This document shows, piece after piece, positions 52,180 to 60,938 of a stretch of 64,000 nucleotides of DNA (position 1 is its first letter; the number at the start of each line of letters is the position of its first letter). The translations under genes and the position numbers were made by a program. Source of the stretch: Lutispora sp041687175 (lineage in GTDB: Bacteria > Bacillota > Clostridia > Lutisporales > Lutisporaceae). Under the pieces are notes generated by a model, which saw only the letters and a program-made list of their open reading frames with translations, was not told the origin of the DNA and did not search any database. Location: the NCBI RefSeq assembly GCF_041687175.1, contig NZ_JAWLCK010000003.1, forward strand, positions 1 through 64,000, given 5' to 3'.

Positions 52180-52923
52180 TTATTTCAAAAACTGGCGAGT
52201 TTTTCCCATGTGATAGGCAAGCTTGATCATTTCCTGTTCTACTTTGGATATTTTACGAGCATACATTTTTTCAAACTGCTGTATGAGCTTGTCATAATCA
52301 ATTTCTCTTTTGTGTTGCCTTGGCTTGACTGGCACATAGGATGGATCATAGAAACAAGGCTCAATAGATGGACTGTTTATCTTCTTTAATATCTCAGCAG
52401 TATAACAAGCATCAAAAAATGCATTATGAAAACTATATATAACAGGAATATGAAGAGCTTCGACAGCATTTTGCAGTCGGAGCAAGTTTTTTGTTGGGAG
52501 ACCAAAATATTTAGATACATAGGGCTGAATATTAATGTACTTTTTAGGTAGACATTTAGAATCTAGATTATGGTACTCCACATTTTTAAATAACTCTTTT
52601 ATATCAGACATTCCCCAGATGCAAAACACAGAATCTGGATCCCTTATAAACTCCACAAAATGTTTATAAACCTCAGGAAATGCTTGTTCTTTTACAAGTT
52701 GTTCTGTAGTAATGCCTGTCAACTCAGTGATAAATGAGCTTACTTTTCCGTAGATAGTTGGTTTCACAAATCTGTTAAAGGAAGCAACTCTAATGAAATC
52801 AGAATCCAGTTTCACAGCACCAATCTGAATTATTTCAAAGGGATATTTGGACCATTTCTTTACGGTATCTTGCAAAGAAGAGAAATCCTGATTAAATTCC
52901 ATATCAAATACTATATAATGCAT
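52180..52923 (-). CDS. DEDDh-type 3'-5' exonuclease (ERI-1/KapD-like)
   Basis: 247 residues. DEDDh motifs: ExoI IVFDMEFNQ (D, E), ExoII around CIWGMSDIKEL, ExoIII FHNAFFDACYTAEIL (H, D). Related proteins are the KapD/ERI-1-like ribonucleases. The start at 52923 is fixed by AAGGAGATTG; an in-frame ATG 45 bases further upstream has no site. The extra C-terminal ~60 basic residues (KPRQHKREIDYDKLIQQFEKMYARK) may bind nucleic acid. Confidence 0.85.
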   Translation of the reverse strand: MHYIVFDMEFNQDFSSLQDTVKKWSKYPFEIIQIGAVKLDSDFIRVASFNRFVKPTIYGKVSSFITELTGITTEQLVKEQAFPEVYKHFVEFIRDPDSVFCIWGMSDIKELFKNVEYHNLDSKCLPKKYINIQPYVSKYFGLPTKNLLRLQNAVEALHIPVIYSFHNAFFDACYTAEILKKINSPSIEPCFYDPSYVPVKPRQHKREIDYDKLIQQFEKMYARKISKVEQEMIKLAYHMGKTRQFLK

Positions 52924-53095
52924 ATCAATCTCCTTAAACATTTTAAAATAAAATTCGTCTAAATACATGATAACACTATTTCACACTGAATATGCTATGT
53001 TGATGAAAGGTAGAAAAAACCAAATGGGTGTGATACAGTTTAGATATATACACATAGAACACTATATTTATTGCTGAAATAAAGGGGAGTCAAAT

Positions 53096-54100
53096 ATGAG
53101 AAAATTGGAGATGGGAGATACCATTGGAATATTTTCGCCATCATCGCCTATAACATATACTGTACCAGAAAGGTTCCATAGAGCAAAAGCCTATTTGGAA
53201 GCTAAAGGTTTTAATATAATTGAAGGAGCCTTGACAGGAAAACAGGATTACTACAGATCCGGCACTATAAAAGAAAGAGCAGATGAGCTGAATCAGCTAA
53301 TCAGAAATCCTGAGGTAAAGTGCATTATGTCTACTATAGGAGGGATGAATTCCAATTCCATACTACCATATATAGATTACGAAGCTTTTAGAAAAAACCC
53401 AAAGATAATTATAGGCTATTCGGATGTTACCGCCATACTCCTGGCAATATATGCGAAAACCGGAGTATCCACCTTTTATGGGCCTGCTTTGGTAGCTTCT
53501 TTCGGAGAATTTCCATCCTTTGTAGATTATACTTATGAATATTTTAGAAATATGTTAATTGAAGATGTAACATTGCCTTATGAATTCCCAATGCCAGAAT
53601 ACTGGACAGATGAATACATAGATTGGTCACAACAGGACAGAGAAAAGGAGAAGAGAAAAAATCAATGGATAACTGTTTATGAAGGCATTGCAAGAGGAAG
53701 GTTGATTGGAGGTAATCTCAATACTATGACGGGCATATGGGGCAGCCAATATATGCCTGAAATAAAAGAAGGAGATATACTTTTCATTGAAGATTCCCTG
53801 GAGGACGCAGCTACAGTGGAGAGGAGCTTTTCTCTATTAAAGCTCAATGGGGTGTTTGATAAAGTATCCGGAATAATATTAGGAAAGCATGAACTTTTTG
53901 ATGATATGAAAACAAGCAGGAAGCCTTATGAAATACTATTGGAGGTTTTAGGTGAAAGGCAGCTTCCTTTCATGGCAGACTTTGACTGTTGCCATACCCA
54001 TCCAATGCTGACATTGCCAATAGGAGTTGAAGTTGAATTGGATGCCACCAATAAGAAAGTAAAAATGCTATCGAGTGTTTTTGATGGTAGTACAATATGA
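53096..54100 (+). CDS. S66-family LD-carboxypeptidase-like peptidase (MccF type)
   Basis: 334 residues. Serine peptidase family S66, which includes LD-carboxypeptidases and the microcin C7 self-immunity protein MccF. The nucleophile Ser is in IIGYSDVTAI, and GGNLNTMTGIWGS with FIEDSLED provides the catalytic Glu region. The C-terminal His lies in CCHTHPM. The insertion PEYWTDEYIDWSQQDREKEK in the middle is typical of the MccF subgroup. AAAGGGGAG precedes the ATG. The next gene starts 12 bases downstream. Confidence 0.88.
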   Translation: MRKLEMGDTIGIFSPSSPITYTVPERFHRAKAYLEAKGFNIIEGALTGKQDYYRSGTIKERADELNQLIRNPEVKCIMSTIGGMNSNSILPYIDYEAFRKNPKIIIGYSDVTAILLAIYAKTGVSTFYGPALVASFGEFPSFVDYTYEYFRNMLIEDVTLPYEFPMPEYWTDEYIDWSQQDREKEKRKNQWITVYEGIARGRLIGGNLNTMTGIWGSQYMPEIKEGDILFIEDSLEDAATVERSFSLLKLNGVFDKVSGIILGKHELFDDMKTSRKPYEILLEVLGERQLPFMADFDCCHTHPMLTLPIGVEVELDATNKKVKMLSSVFDGSTI

Positions 54101-54112
54101 AAGGAGAGTACA

Positions 54113-54853
54113 ATGATAATTGAAAGAATCAGGGAGATGAATCGGAAGAATATCTTTTTAAAAATTGTATTACCTGCAATTCTGGTAATAATATTGATTT
54201 TTTATTTCAGAGCTTTTTTCACCAAAGGTGTTTACTTTAATAATACGTTTCTAGTAAAAAGCGTTGTAGGAGCCGAAAGACACTATATGGGAAAAAGTAA
54301 GCATGGTGGCATACATATAACTGTAAAAGGACTGGAGGATACACACGACAGTATCGAAGTTGTTTATAGACTTCCTGGCAATGTAAACAGGCAATATACT
54401 GTGATGCTAAACCATGAAAATAAGTGGTATCCCAGCATTGAAAATATTATAGACAAAGACGGCAATATTATCTTCGAAGGTGAGTATAAAAAAGGGCAAC
54501 AATACATGGTGGATAAAAACGGTAAGCCTTTATTTAGTTTTGATATTACAGCATTGAGAAATGTAGATATAGCTTATGATGAAAGCTATAAAGTACCCCT
54601 GAAGAATATCGCAGAATTTGCATTCTCTGAAACGGATACTTTCAGGGGGGAAATCCACTATTTGATATATGCAATAATTTTGTTTTTTGTGACTTGGATT
54701 GATTATAAGTATCCTTTGTTCCTCTTTAAGCTTAATTACTGGCTGCATGTGGAAGACCCAAAACCATCGGAGTTTTACCTGACTATGCAGAAGATATCCT
54801 ATGTTGTTTTTCCTATAATTGGAATTATTTTAATGATAGCTGCAATATACTAG
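54113..54853 (+). CDS. Membrane protein with DUF6199-like C-terminus, unknown function
   Basis: 246 residues. N-terminal TM (~15-35), an extracytoplasmic beta-rich region (~45-180), then two or three TM segments (~185-205 and ~225-245). The end LHVEDPKPSEFYLTMQKISYVVFPIIGIILM resembles the DUF6199 module of clostridial membrane proteins; this match is from memory and tentative. GAAAGGAGAG precedes the ATG. It is the second gene of a run of four on this strand (S66 peptidase to VanW). Confidence 0.65.
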   Translation: MIIERIREMNRKNIFLKIVLPAILVIILIFYFRAFFTKGVYFNNTFLVKSVVGAERHYMGKSKHGGIHITVKGLEDTHDSIEVVYRLPGNVNRQYTVMLNHENKWYPSIENIIDKDGNIIFEGEYKKGQQYMVDKNGKPLFSFDITALRNVDIAYDESYKVPLKNIAEFAFSETDTFRGEIHYLIYAIILFFVTWIDYKYPLFLFKLNYWLHVEDPKPSEFYLTMQKISYVVFPIIGIILMIAAIY

Positions 54854-54902
54854 GTGGACGGAAGGAGATTGATATATTTATAGAATGTGGGAGATTGGGG
54901 TT

Positions 54903-55409
54903 ATGAAGAATAGATTTTATAATGCTGTTATATTTACTATTATAATAATTCTGTTTCTATCATCGGCGGTTCATGGAAACTCATCCTGGCACTGGGTGAC
55001 TACAAGTCCTATGACGGTTTTGCCCTTCGCCATTATATTTACACTTATTATTGAAACAACTTCTGTGGTTAAGGTTGGAAGTATGGCAGACACTAGAAAA
55101 GTACTGAAGGTTGTAGGTCTAGCAAATTTAATGTCTTTTCTTGCACCATACTTGGAACGGGCATATAGATTCAGACCCGTAGCGGGAGGATTTTCTTTAT
55201 CTGCTGCCTTTAATAAAGGGCCATATTATATGATACTAAGCGGCTATCTATTCCTAACTATTCTTGTAGAATTACCAGTAGTATATTATTTTCTAAGCAA
55301 AGAAACGTCAAATAAAAAGAAATTAATTGCAGCAATTATTTTGTCTAACATCATAACCACCTTATTGGTGGCTGTTTGTGAGCGGATGATTTGTATTGGA
55401 AGATGGTAA
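54903..55409 (+). CDS. Integral membrane protein of unknown function
   Basis: About 168 residues with four TM segments (~8-24, ~38-55, ~100-120, ~135-158). No family recognised. PMTVLPFAIIFTLIIETTSVVKVG and LANLMSFLAPYLERAYRF are the most distinctive stretches. The start is uncertain: ATG 54885 gives 174 residues, and ATG 54903 follows GATTGGGG. It overlaps the upstream, untranslated part of the vanW-like frame. Confidence 0.65.
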   Translation: MKNRFYNAVIFTIIIILFLSSAVHGNSSWHWVTTSPMTVLPFAIIFTLIIETTSVVKVGSMADTRKVLKVVGLANLMSFLAPYLERAYRFRPVAGGFSLSAAFNKGPYYMILSGYLFLTILVELPVVYYFLSKETSNKKKLIAAIILSNIITTLLVAVCERMICIGRW

Positions 55410-55450
55410 AGTACTATATTATGTCTTGCACATTTGGAGGTAGAGGTATA

Positions 55451-56299
55451 TTGATAAAATATAGCCATGACAAACTAGCAATGAGGCCTAAAGTCCGATC
55501 AAGGCTAAGAATCTTTCTTGGTAAAAAATATTATACATATAGAAGGTATTTGGATTGGTACTTTGGACGGAAAAAGTATGCATCAACAAAGGATGATAAT
55601 CTATTGCCCTATGTATATTTCAGCCACAAGACTCCTACTCTGAGAAAGCTTAAAGATGTAGATATGTGGTATCAGTATAATAAGATTATCAATCTTAATA
55701 TAGCCTTAAAGAGGCTTAATAATATAATTATAAAGCCAGGTGAAACATTTTCTTACTGGCGGATGATAGGTAAGCCCACCAAAAGGAAAGGCTATGTAGA
55801 AGGCATGGCTCTTTTTTATGGAGGATACAAAGCTGAAGTAGGAGGAGGTCTATGTCAATTATCCAATCTTATATATTGGATGACCTTGCATACTCCTTTA
55901 ACAGTGACAGAGAGATATAGGCACAGCTATGATGTTTTTCCTGATTCCAACAGGACTCAACCCTTTGGAAGCGGTGCAACATGCGTATACAACTATAGAG
56001 ATTTGCAGATATACAATGGAACTGATGACATCTATCAGCTTCACTTGACCTTAAGCCAGGAAGAACTGGCAGGAGAATGGAGAACAGAGAAAGAACCTTG
56101 TTTTAAATATGAAGTATATGAAAAGGAACACTCAATTAGCCACGAATACTGGGGAGGTTACATAAGGCACAATGTAATATGCAGGAGATGCTATGATATG
56201 GATGGACAGTTGTTGAATGATGAGTTTATAACAGAAAATCATGCTCTAATGATGTATCAACCTTTTCTGGAGGAATGTGCAAGTACCCGGCTTTTATAG
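55451..56299 (+). CDS. VanW-family protein
   Basis: 282 residues. VanW domain: KRLNNIIIKPGETFSYWRMIGKPTKRKGYVEGMALFYGGYKAEVGGGLCQLSNLIYWM, with the GGGLCQLSN signature, then HSYDVFPDSNRTQPFGSGATCVYNYRDLQI. VanW proteins occur in vanB-type clusters and alone; function is unknown. The TTG start at 55451 has GGAGG (55436-55440) and AGAGG upstream. Its stop overlaps the convergent LysE-type gene by 6 bases. Confidence 0.82.
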   Translation: MIKYSHDKLAMRPKVRSRLRIFLGKKYYTYRRYLDWYFGRKKYASTKDDNLLPYVYFSHKTPTLRKLKDVDMWYQYNKIINLNIALKRLNNIIIKPGETFSYWRMIGKPTKRKGYVEGMALFYGGYKAEVGGGLCQLSNLIYWMTLHTPLTVTERYRHSYDVFPDSNRTQPFGSGATCVYNYRDLQIYNGTDDIYQLHLTLSQEELAGEWRTEKEPCFKYEVYEKEHSISHEYWGGYIRHNVICRRCYDMDGQLLNDEFITENHALMMYQPFLEECASTRLL

Positions 56300-56878
56300 G
56301 AACAAGGAAACGGCAGAATATACAAGGAGCAATGCCATAATAGTATTGACAACCCTCATATTTTTCACAAGGAATCTTTGGAACACAGAGCCGAACAATC
56401 CCCAGCAGCAATTTGATACAAATGCAGTAAAGGCTAGCAGCACAGCAAAGCCTGCAATTACTGGGGCAGACTTATAATAAGGTACTATGAAAGCAGAAAC
56501 AGTTGTAATAGCATAAATGATACCCTTTGGATTTACAAACTGGAGAAGCAATCCCCATATATACTTATTTGTGTTTTTTGTATTATCTTCCTCGCTATTG
56601 GGTTTGCTGGTATATGTTTTCCAGGCAAGCCACAGTATATAAGCGGCACCAACATAAGTCATAATTGACTGAATAGATGGGATAAGATTGAAAAGTGTGA
56701 TGCTAAAAAGGCCGCATAGAGTAAATATAATAAAAAAGCCTGTAAACACACCTGCATTAAATGGTATGCTTTTTTTAAATCCATATCGGCTGGCATTTGA
56801 CATAGCCATTATATTATTAGGACCAGGTGTGAATGTGGTAACGATTACATAGGATATAAAAGCTGGGATACTAGGCAT
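56294..56878 (-). CDS. LysE/RhtB-family amino acid exporter
   Basis: 194 residues, about six TM segments. The family's N-terminal motif FTPGPNNIMAMSNASRYGFKKSIPFNAGVFTGF is intact, as is the central LLQFVNPKGIIYAITTVSAF. The substrate could be an amino acid or analogue such as cysteine or homoserine. ATG 56878 was chosen because GGGGG lies 8 bases upstream; ATG 56902 is less likely. The 218 or more bases upstream to 57120 hold no visible gene. Confidence 0.88.
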   Translation of the reverse strand: MPSIPAFISYVIVTTFTPGPNNIMAMSNASRYGFKKSIPFNAGVFTGFFIIFTLCGLFSITLFNLIPSIQSIMTYVGAAYILWLAWKTYTSKPNSEEDNTKNTNKYIWGLLLQFVNPKGIIYAITTVSAFIVPYYKSAPVIAGFAVLLAFTAFVSNCCWGLFGSVFQRFLVKNMRVVNTIMALLLVYSAVSLFL

Positions 56879-57120
56879 AATATTTACCCCCATATTTTTC
56901 AATAAATCTTTACTGATATTATATCAGATAATTATGATTTGGTTATGTATTATTTTGCATATAAATAAATTTATTAATATATAAGGAATGAGAAGATATT
57001 AATGTTATAAAAGGAAATGATATAAAGATTGCTGATGTAAACAGCAGCGAAATGAAAAAGAGGCCATAGAAAAACTAAGCAGAGTTTGATAACTAGCATA
57101 AAATTAGGCAGGGATATTGA

Positions 57121-57750
57121 ATGGATAATATAAATAAGGTTATAGGAGCACTAAAATCCAATAGATTTCATGTCTGGTTTGCCAATGATAAAGCGGAAGC
57201 AGAGAGAATCTTCTGGGAAGAAATATTCTATGTGGCAAATCCAAAGGTAGTCGCCTGGGGAGATTCCCTCACGCTCCATTTATTGAAAATTATACCCAGA
57301 ATCAAAGAGATGGAGGATGTTGAGCTGATTGAAACCTTTGGCAAGGATTTGACTTGGAGAGAACAGATATATAATCGCAAGAAAGCATTATCCAGTGATA
57401 TGTTTTTGACAGGAACCAATGCAGTTACTGTTAAGGGGCAGCTGGTGAATGTTGATATGATAGGCAACAGGGTTGCAGGAATTGCATTCGGTCCTAAAAA
57501 TGTGGTTATATTTATTGGGGTCAACAAGATAGTAGCTAATCTTGATGAAGCAATGGATAGGATCAAATCCACCGCTGCGCCTATGAATGCAATTCGCCAT
57601 ACAGACCTGAAAACTCCCTGCCAGGTGACTGGAAAATGTATGGATTGCAGCAGTCCTCAGAGACTATGCAATACCTGGACCATAACCGAGAAATCCTATC
57701 CTGTAGGAAGAATAAAGATAATATTGATAAATGAAGCCCTTGGATACTAA
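57121..57750 (+). CDS. LUD-domain (DUF162) lactate-utilisation-like protein
   Basis: 209 residues. LUD domain with KVVAWGDSLTLHLLKI, FLTGTNAVTVKGQLVNVDMIGNRVAGIAFGPKNVVIFIGVNKI and a Cys-rich tail CQVTGKCMDCSSPQRLCNTW. It is related to LutC/LutB accessory domains, but no lutA/lutB genes are near. This stand-alone version is common in anaerobes and its reaction is unknown. Weak site (AGGCAGGG) upstream. Confidence 0.85.
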   Translation: MDNINKVIGALKSNRFHVWFANDKAEAERIFWEEIFYVANPKVVAWGDSLTLHLLKIIPRIKEMEDVELIETFGKDLTWREQIYNRKKALSSDMFLTGTNAVTVKGQLVNVDMIGNRVAGIAFGPKNVVIFIGVNKIVANLDEAMDRIKSTAAPMNAIRHTDLKTPCQVTGKCMDCSSPQRLCNTWTITEKSYPVGRIKIILINEALGY

Positions 57751-57824
57751 TATTATCTCTATGGCAACGTGTCAGAAAAATGATATAATATATCTGAAAA
57801 ACTAATGGATTTATGGAGGATAAT

Positions 57825-58220
57825 ATGTTTTTCATAGGTATATTTGGAATACAGAACAAAGAAAAAGAAATAAAATATTTAAATAATATATCCTGTAACA
57901 GTTGCAATAGTGAATCAGGAGCAAAGCTTATAAAAAGCTACAATTTCTTTCACTTTTTCTTTATACCTCTATTCAAATGGAATGAGAAATATTATGTCAT
58001 ATGCAGCAACTGCAGTGGAATATTTGAAATACCACAGGAAAAAGGGAAGAGGATTGAAAATGGAGAAGATGTGGAGATAACATATTGGGATCTGAAGACT
58101 GTTGAAACCGGGCATTACAATTATGGCTATACAGCAGGCAGCAAATGTTCCCATTGTGGCAGAACAGTAGAACCTCACTTTGAATATTGTCCGTACTGTG
58201 GAGCAAGGCTTAGAAACTAA
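57825..58220 (+). CDS. Zinc-ribbon protein
   Basis: 131 residues. Two zinc ribbons: CNSCNS...CSNC in the N-terminal half and CSHCGRT...CPYCGAR at the end. An aromatic strip (YNFFHFFFIPLFKWNEKYYVIC) could touch the membrane. The first part resembles the YIIM-type zinc-ribbon proteins of clostridia. ATG 57825 follows GGAGG; ATG 57813 overlaps it. Function unknown. Confidence 0.72.
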   Translation: MFFIGIFGIQNKEKEIKYLNNISCNSCNSESGAKLIKSYNFFHFFFIPLFKWNEKYYVICSNCSGIFEIPQEKGKRIENGEDVEITYWDLKTVETGHYNYGYTAGSKCSHCGRTVEPHFEYCPYCGARLRN

Positions 58221-58221
58221 T

Positions 58222-58246
58222 TAGGCAGGGGAATTTCCCCTGCCTA
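58222..58246. terminator. Hairpin between zinc-ribbon and MATE genes
   Basis: A perfect 12-bp stem TAGGCAGGGGAA / TTCCCCTGCCTA around one base. T-runs are weak on both sides. It overlaps the MATE stop codon. Confidence 0.65.
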
Positions 58247-59596
58247 TACTAATGTCTTATCATATATATTCTTTTTCTTATAGAGCACTACATTGAATAG
58301 GAATCTGAATACTAAATCTATGCACATTACTACCCATATACCTACTATAGGGAGCTTTAAAAGATAAACTACTACTAAGGTGAAAGGTACTCTGATACCC
58401 CAAAGTCCTGTACCGGCTACCAACATGGGGATGTTGGTGTAACCTGCACCCCTCATGGCTCCTACCAATACATGAGAAGCATTCTGTGGCATCTGGACCA
58501 AACCCATGAGAATGAGATATATGGCTCCTAAGCTTATTACTTCAGGGTTATCTGTAAGTAAAGCCATCATGGTTTTAGGGAAGAACACCAGTATTGTTAC
58601 ACTAATGGATGTTATGGCCATAGAACCTTTCATTATTTGCTTCAGGTATATTTTAGCAAGCTTTTTATCGCCAGCTCCTAATGCCTGTCCTATGAAGGCG
58701 GTTGCAGCTATTCCAAAGCCTACAGACGGCATATAGGATATGGATTCTGCCTGAAGTCCTAGCTGATGAGCTGCAAAAGCTGTTTCACCATAGGTAAGAA
58801 TAGATCTGGTAAGTATTATTGCAGCCAATTGCCAGAACATGGACTCCATGGAAGTAGGAAGTCCCACTCTGTAGACAGACTTTATTTGTGCCAAATCAAT
58901 GCGGAAGAAGTCCTTATTTAAATATGAATTTAGTATTCCATTCTTATTCAACAATACATACAAGCCAATCATACAAGCAGCAACCTGTGATAAGGCAGTT
59001 GCTATAGCTGCACCTTTGATACCCATAGGCTTAAAGCCTAAATTGCCGAATATCAATAGATAACCTAAGACTATATTTATTATATTCATGATCATGGTTA
59101 TGATCATGGGTGTTTTTGCATTGCCCATACCCTGGAGCACGCCTCCGATTACCAGCATAACGGCAAGAAAGGGCAAACCAAAGGAAACAGTTCTAATATA
59201 TGTATTTGCACTATCCAATAGTTCAGGGCTTGGATCAAATATGCGCAGCAAATCAGATGAAAAAACATATATTCCAGCTTGAAGCAACAGTACTAAAATC
59301 ACTACTGATATTATGGTCTGCTGTATTACATGCTTCATCTTTTCTGGTTCTTTAGCACCATAGTATTGAGAAACAAACACTGATGCACCTGTTGTTATGC
59401 CTTTAAAAAGTGCCCAGACCATCTGTGTTATTCGTTGGCTTATACCTAGGGCACTTACGGCTATTACATCAATTCTGCCGATAAATCCCATCATAACCAA
59501 GCCTGCAGACATTTGAAGAACTCCTTCAAAGGCTACAGGCAGGATCATTGAAATAATTCTTTTATTTATAAGCTTTATATCATATTTTTCAGTCAT
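58244..59596 (-). CDS. MATE-family efflux transporter
   Basis: 450 residues, twelve TM segments in two repeats. N-terminal MTEKYDIKLINKRIISMILPVAFEG. The segment VFVSQYYGAKEPEKMKHV and its second-half counterpart AFIGQALGAGDKKLAKIYLKQ are the usual paired MATE motifs. It exports drugs or metabolites with Na+ or H+. ATG 59596 has GGGAGA upstream; ATG 59611 overlaps it. Confidence 0.92.
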   Translation of the reverse strand: MTEKYDIKLINKRIISMILPVAFEGVLQMSAGLVMMGFIGRIDVIAVSALGISQRITQMVWALFKGITTGASVFVSQYYGAKEPEKMKHVIQQTIISVVILVLLLQAGIYVFSSDLLRIFDPSPELLDSANTYIRTVSFGLPFLAVMLVIGGVLQGMGNAKTPMIITMIMNIINIVLGYLLIFGNLGFKPMGIKGAAIATALSQVAACMIGLYVLLNKNGILNSYLNKDFFRIDLAQIKSVYRVGLPTSMESMFWQLAAIILTRSILTYGETAFAAHQLGLQAESISYMPSVGFGIAATAFIGQALGAGDKKLAKIYLKQIMKGSMAITSISVTILVFFPKTMMALLTDNPEVISLGAIYLILMGLVQMPQNASHVLVGAMRGAGYTNIPMLVAGTGLWGIRVPFTLVVVYLLKLPIVGIWVVMCIDLVFRFLFNVVLYKKKNIYDKTLV

Positions 59597-59737
59597 TGTT
59601 CTGTCTCCCATAAATGCAATATTTCCATTTCATTATACCACCTGTTTTATAACATGTACAATGTATATGAAGTATTCAAAAATACTACAAGACCATAGAC
59701 ACAACAAGAGGAACCTATTATCACATATAGTCGAATA

Positions 59738-59766
59738 TTGACTTATATCCTAAGTTTACATAGAAT
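59738..59766 (+). promoter_or_regulatory. Sigma-A promoter before the broken surface-protein gene
   Basis: TTGACT (59738-59743), 17-base spacer, TAGAAT (59761-59766). It still looks functional although the gene behind it is broken. Confidence 0.6.
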
Positions 59767-59839
59767 AGAGACAATAGGCATTATATAGCAAAACGGGGTA
59801 GTACATATTATGAAATACAAAGAAAAATGGAGGATAAGG

Positions 59840-60231
59840 ATGAAGAAACTATATGCAATATTTTTAGCATTAATCATGGTAGTGACAATGAATGTATCTA
59901 TAGCTTTTGCAGCATCATCGCCGATATTGACCATTTTGGAGGTTCTAAATGGGATGTTTTAAATGCAGTTACCAGGACAAATGATGGAGGCTATGTAGCA
60001 GTTGGCAATCCTCCTCTAGAAATGATGATATGGAAGGGATCAATAGAGGCCAAGCACAATATGTCGAATGTTATGGTGAATGGTGTGCCAATAAGTGTGA
60101 ATGCCTATAGTATAAACGGAAACAATTATTTTAAGTTGAGAGATGTGGCTTCTGCTATGAACTTTGGTGTGGGCTGGGATGGCACAACTAATACAATAAC
60201 CATTAATACCAACGTAGGATATACGAATTGA
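59840..60231 (+). pseudogene. Frameshifted remnant of a secreted protein with a copper-amine-oxidase-type C-terminal domain
   Basis: ATG 59840, preceded by GGAGGATAAGG, opens a clear signal peptide (KKLYAIFLALIMVVTMNVSIAFAAS) that stops at 59960. The continuation lies in another frame: FGGSKWDVLNAVTRTNDGGYVAVG, a fragment of the repeat family of secreted proteins with that motif, then after an abrupt join VMVNGVPISVNAYSINGNNYFKLRDVASAMNFGVGWDGTTNTITI, a copper-amine-oxidase N-terminal-like (surface anchoring) domain. It appears to have lost its middle by deletion and gained a frameshift. A sequencing error in the shift could be checked, but the protein would still be very short. Confidence 0.7.
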
Positions 60232-60323
60232 AGTATATTTAATTTAGCGAGGGATTCAAGCTCTACTGAATGTTAGAAGAGTCGGTGTTAACATACATCA
60301 TTACAGATAAAAGGAGAAAAGAT

Positions 60324-60683
60324 ATGAGTTTTGTTGAAGCAATTTCCAGATTTATAGTTGGTGGAACCTTGGTTCTGATAGTTAGCTGGATGGGGAAGAT
60401 GAAAAATCCTTATATTTCTGGTATGATAGTTTTATTTCCTGTAGTAACACTAGTAGGCTATTACTTTTTATCACTATCGATAGATGGACAGGCATTGCAG
60501 AAAGTTGTTCTCGTCAGCATGTTGGCCCTGCCTACAACCATAGCTTTCCTGGGAACTGTTTATTTTACCATTGCAAGGATGCCTGCAGTAAAATCTTTAG
60601 CTTTAGGTCTATTGGGTTGGCTGATTGCAGCAGCACTGATTATAGCATTGGACAAATGGTTTCTTCATATAATGTTTAAATAA
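60324..60683 (+). CDS. GlpM-like / DUF3147 membrane protein
   Basis: 119 residues with four TM segments (~5-25, 30-50, 62-85, 95-115). It resembles GlpM-type proteins (about 110 residues; ISRFIVGGTLVLIVSWMGKMKNPYISGMIVLFPVVTLVGYYF). Function unknown; GlpM was linked to alginate production in Pseudomonas. ATG 60324 follows AAAGGAG; an upstream in-frame ATG lacks a site. Confidence 0.7.
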   Translation: MSFVEAISRFIVGGTLVLIVSWMGKMKNPYISGMIVLFPVVTLVGYYFLSLSIDGQALQKVVLVSMLALPTTIAFLGTVYFTIARMPAVKSLALGLLGWLIAAALIIALDKWFLHIMFK

Positions 60684-60706
60684 CATTTATATTTTACTAT
60701 TCAAAT

Positions 60707-60752
60707 GCACTCCGAATGTTAGAAAAACTCTAATATTCAGGGTGCATTTTTA
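60707..60752 (+). terminator. Probable terminator after the GlpM-like gene
   Basis: Imperfect hairpin GCACTCCGAATGTTAGA ... TCTAATATTCAGGGTGC with a few mismatches, then TTTTT. From here to 60938 there is no convincing gene. Confidence 0.6.
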
Positions 60753-60938
60753 GAAAACATACAATATGCAAAACTTATATAGTAAAATAAAACTAAGCTA
60801 CCAAAAAGAGTTTTAAGGAGCATATTGAAAAGGCAAATCAGCGGGGAGATTTTACAAAAAGAATACTTTTGAAGGAAGTAATTGATGAATTGGAAGGAAG
60901 AAGTTATGAACTCTGAAGGAAGTAGAAAGGAAATTAAA

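Noticed and set aside
60797..60916. Start-less frame of 39 codons (…KEHIEKANQRGDFTKRILLKEVIDELEGRSYEL) upstream of rtcB
   Set aside because: It follows a stop codon and has no start; it could be a remnant but nothing supports expression.
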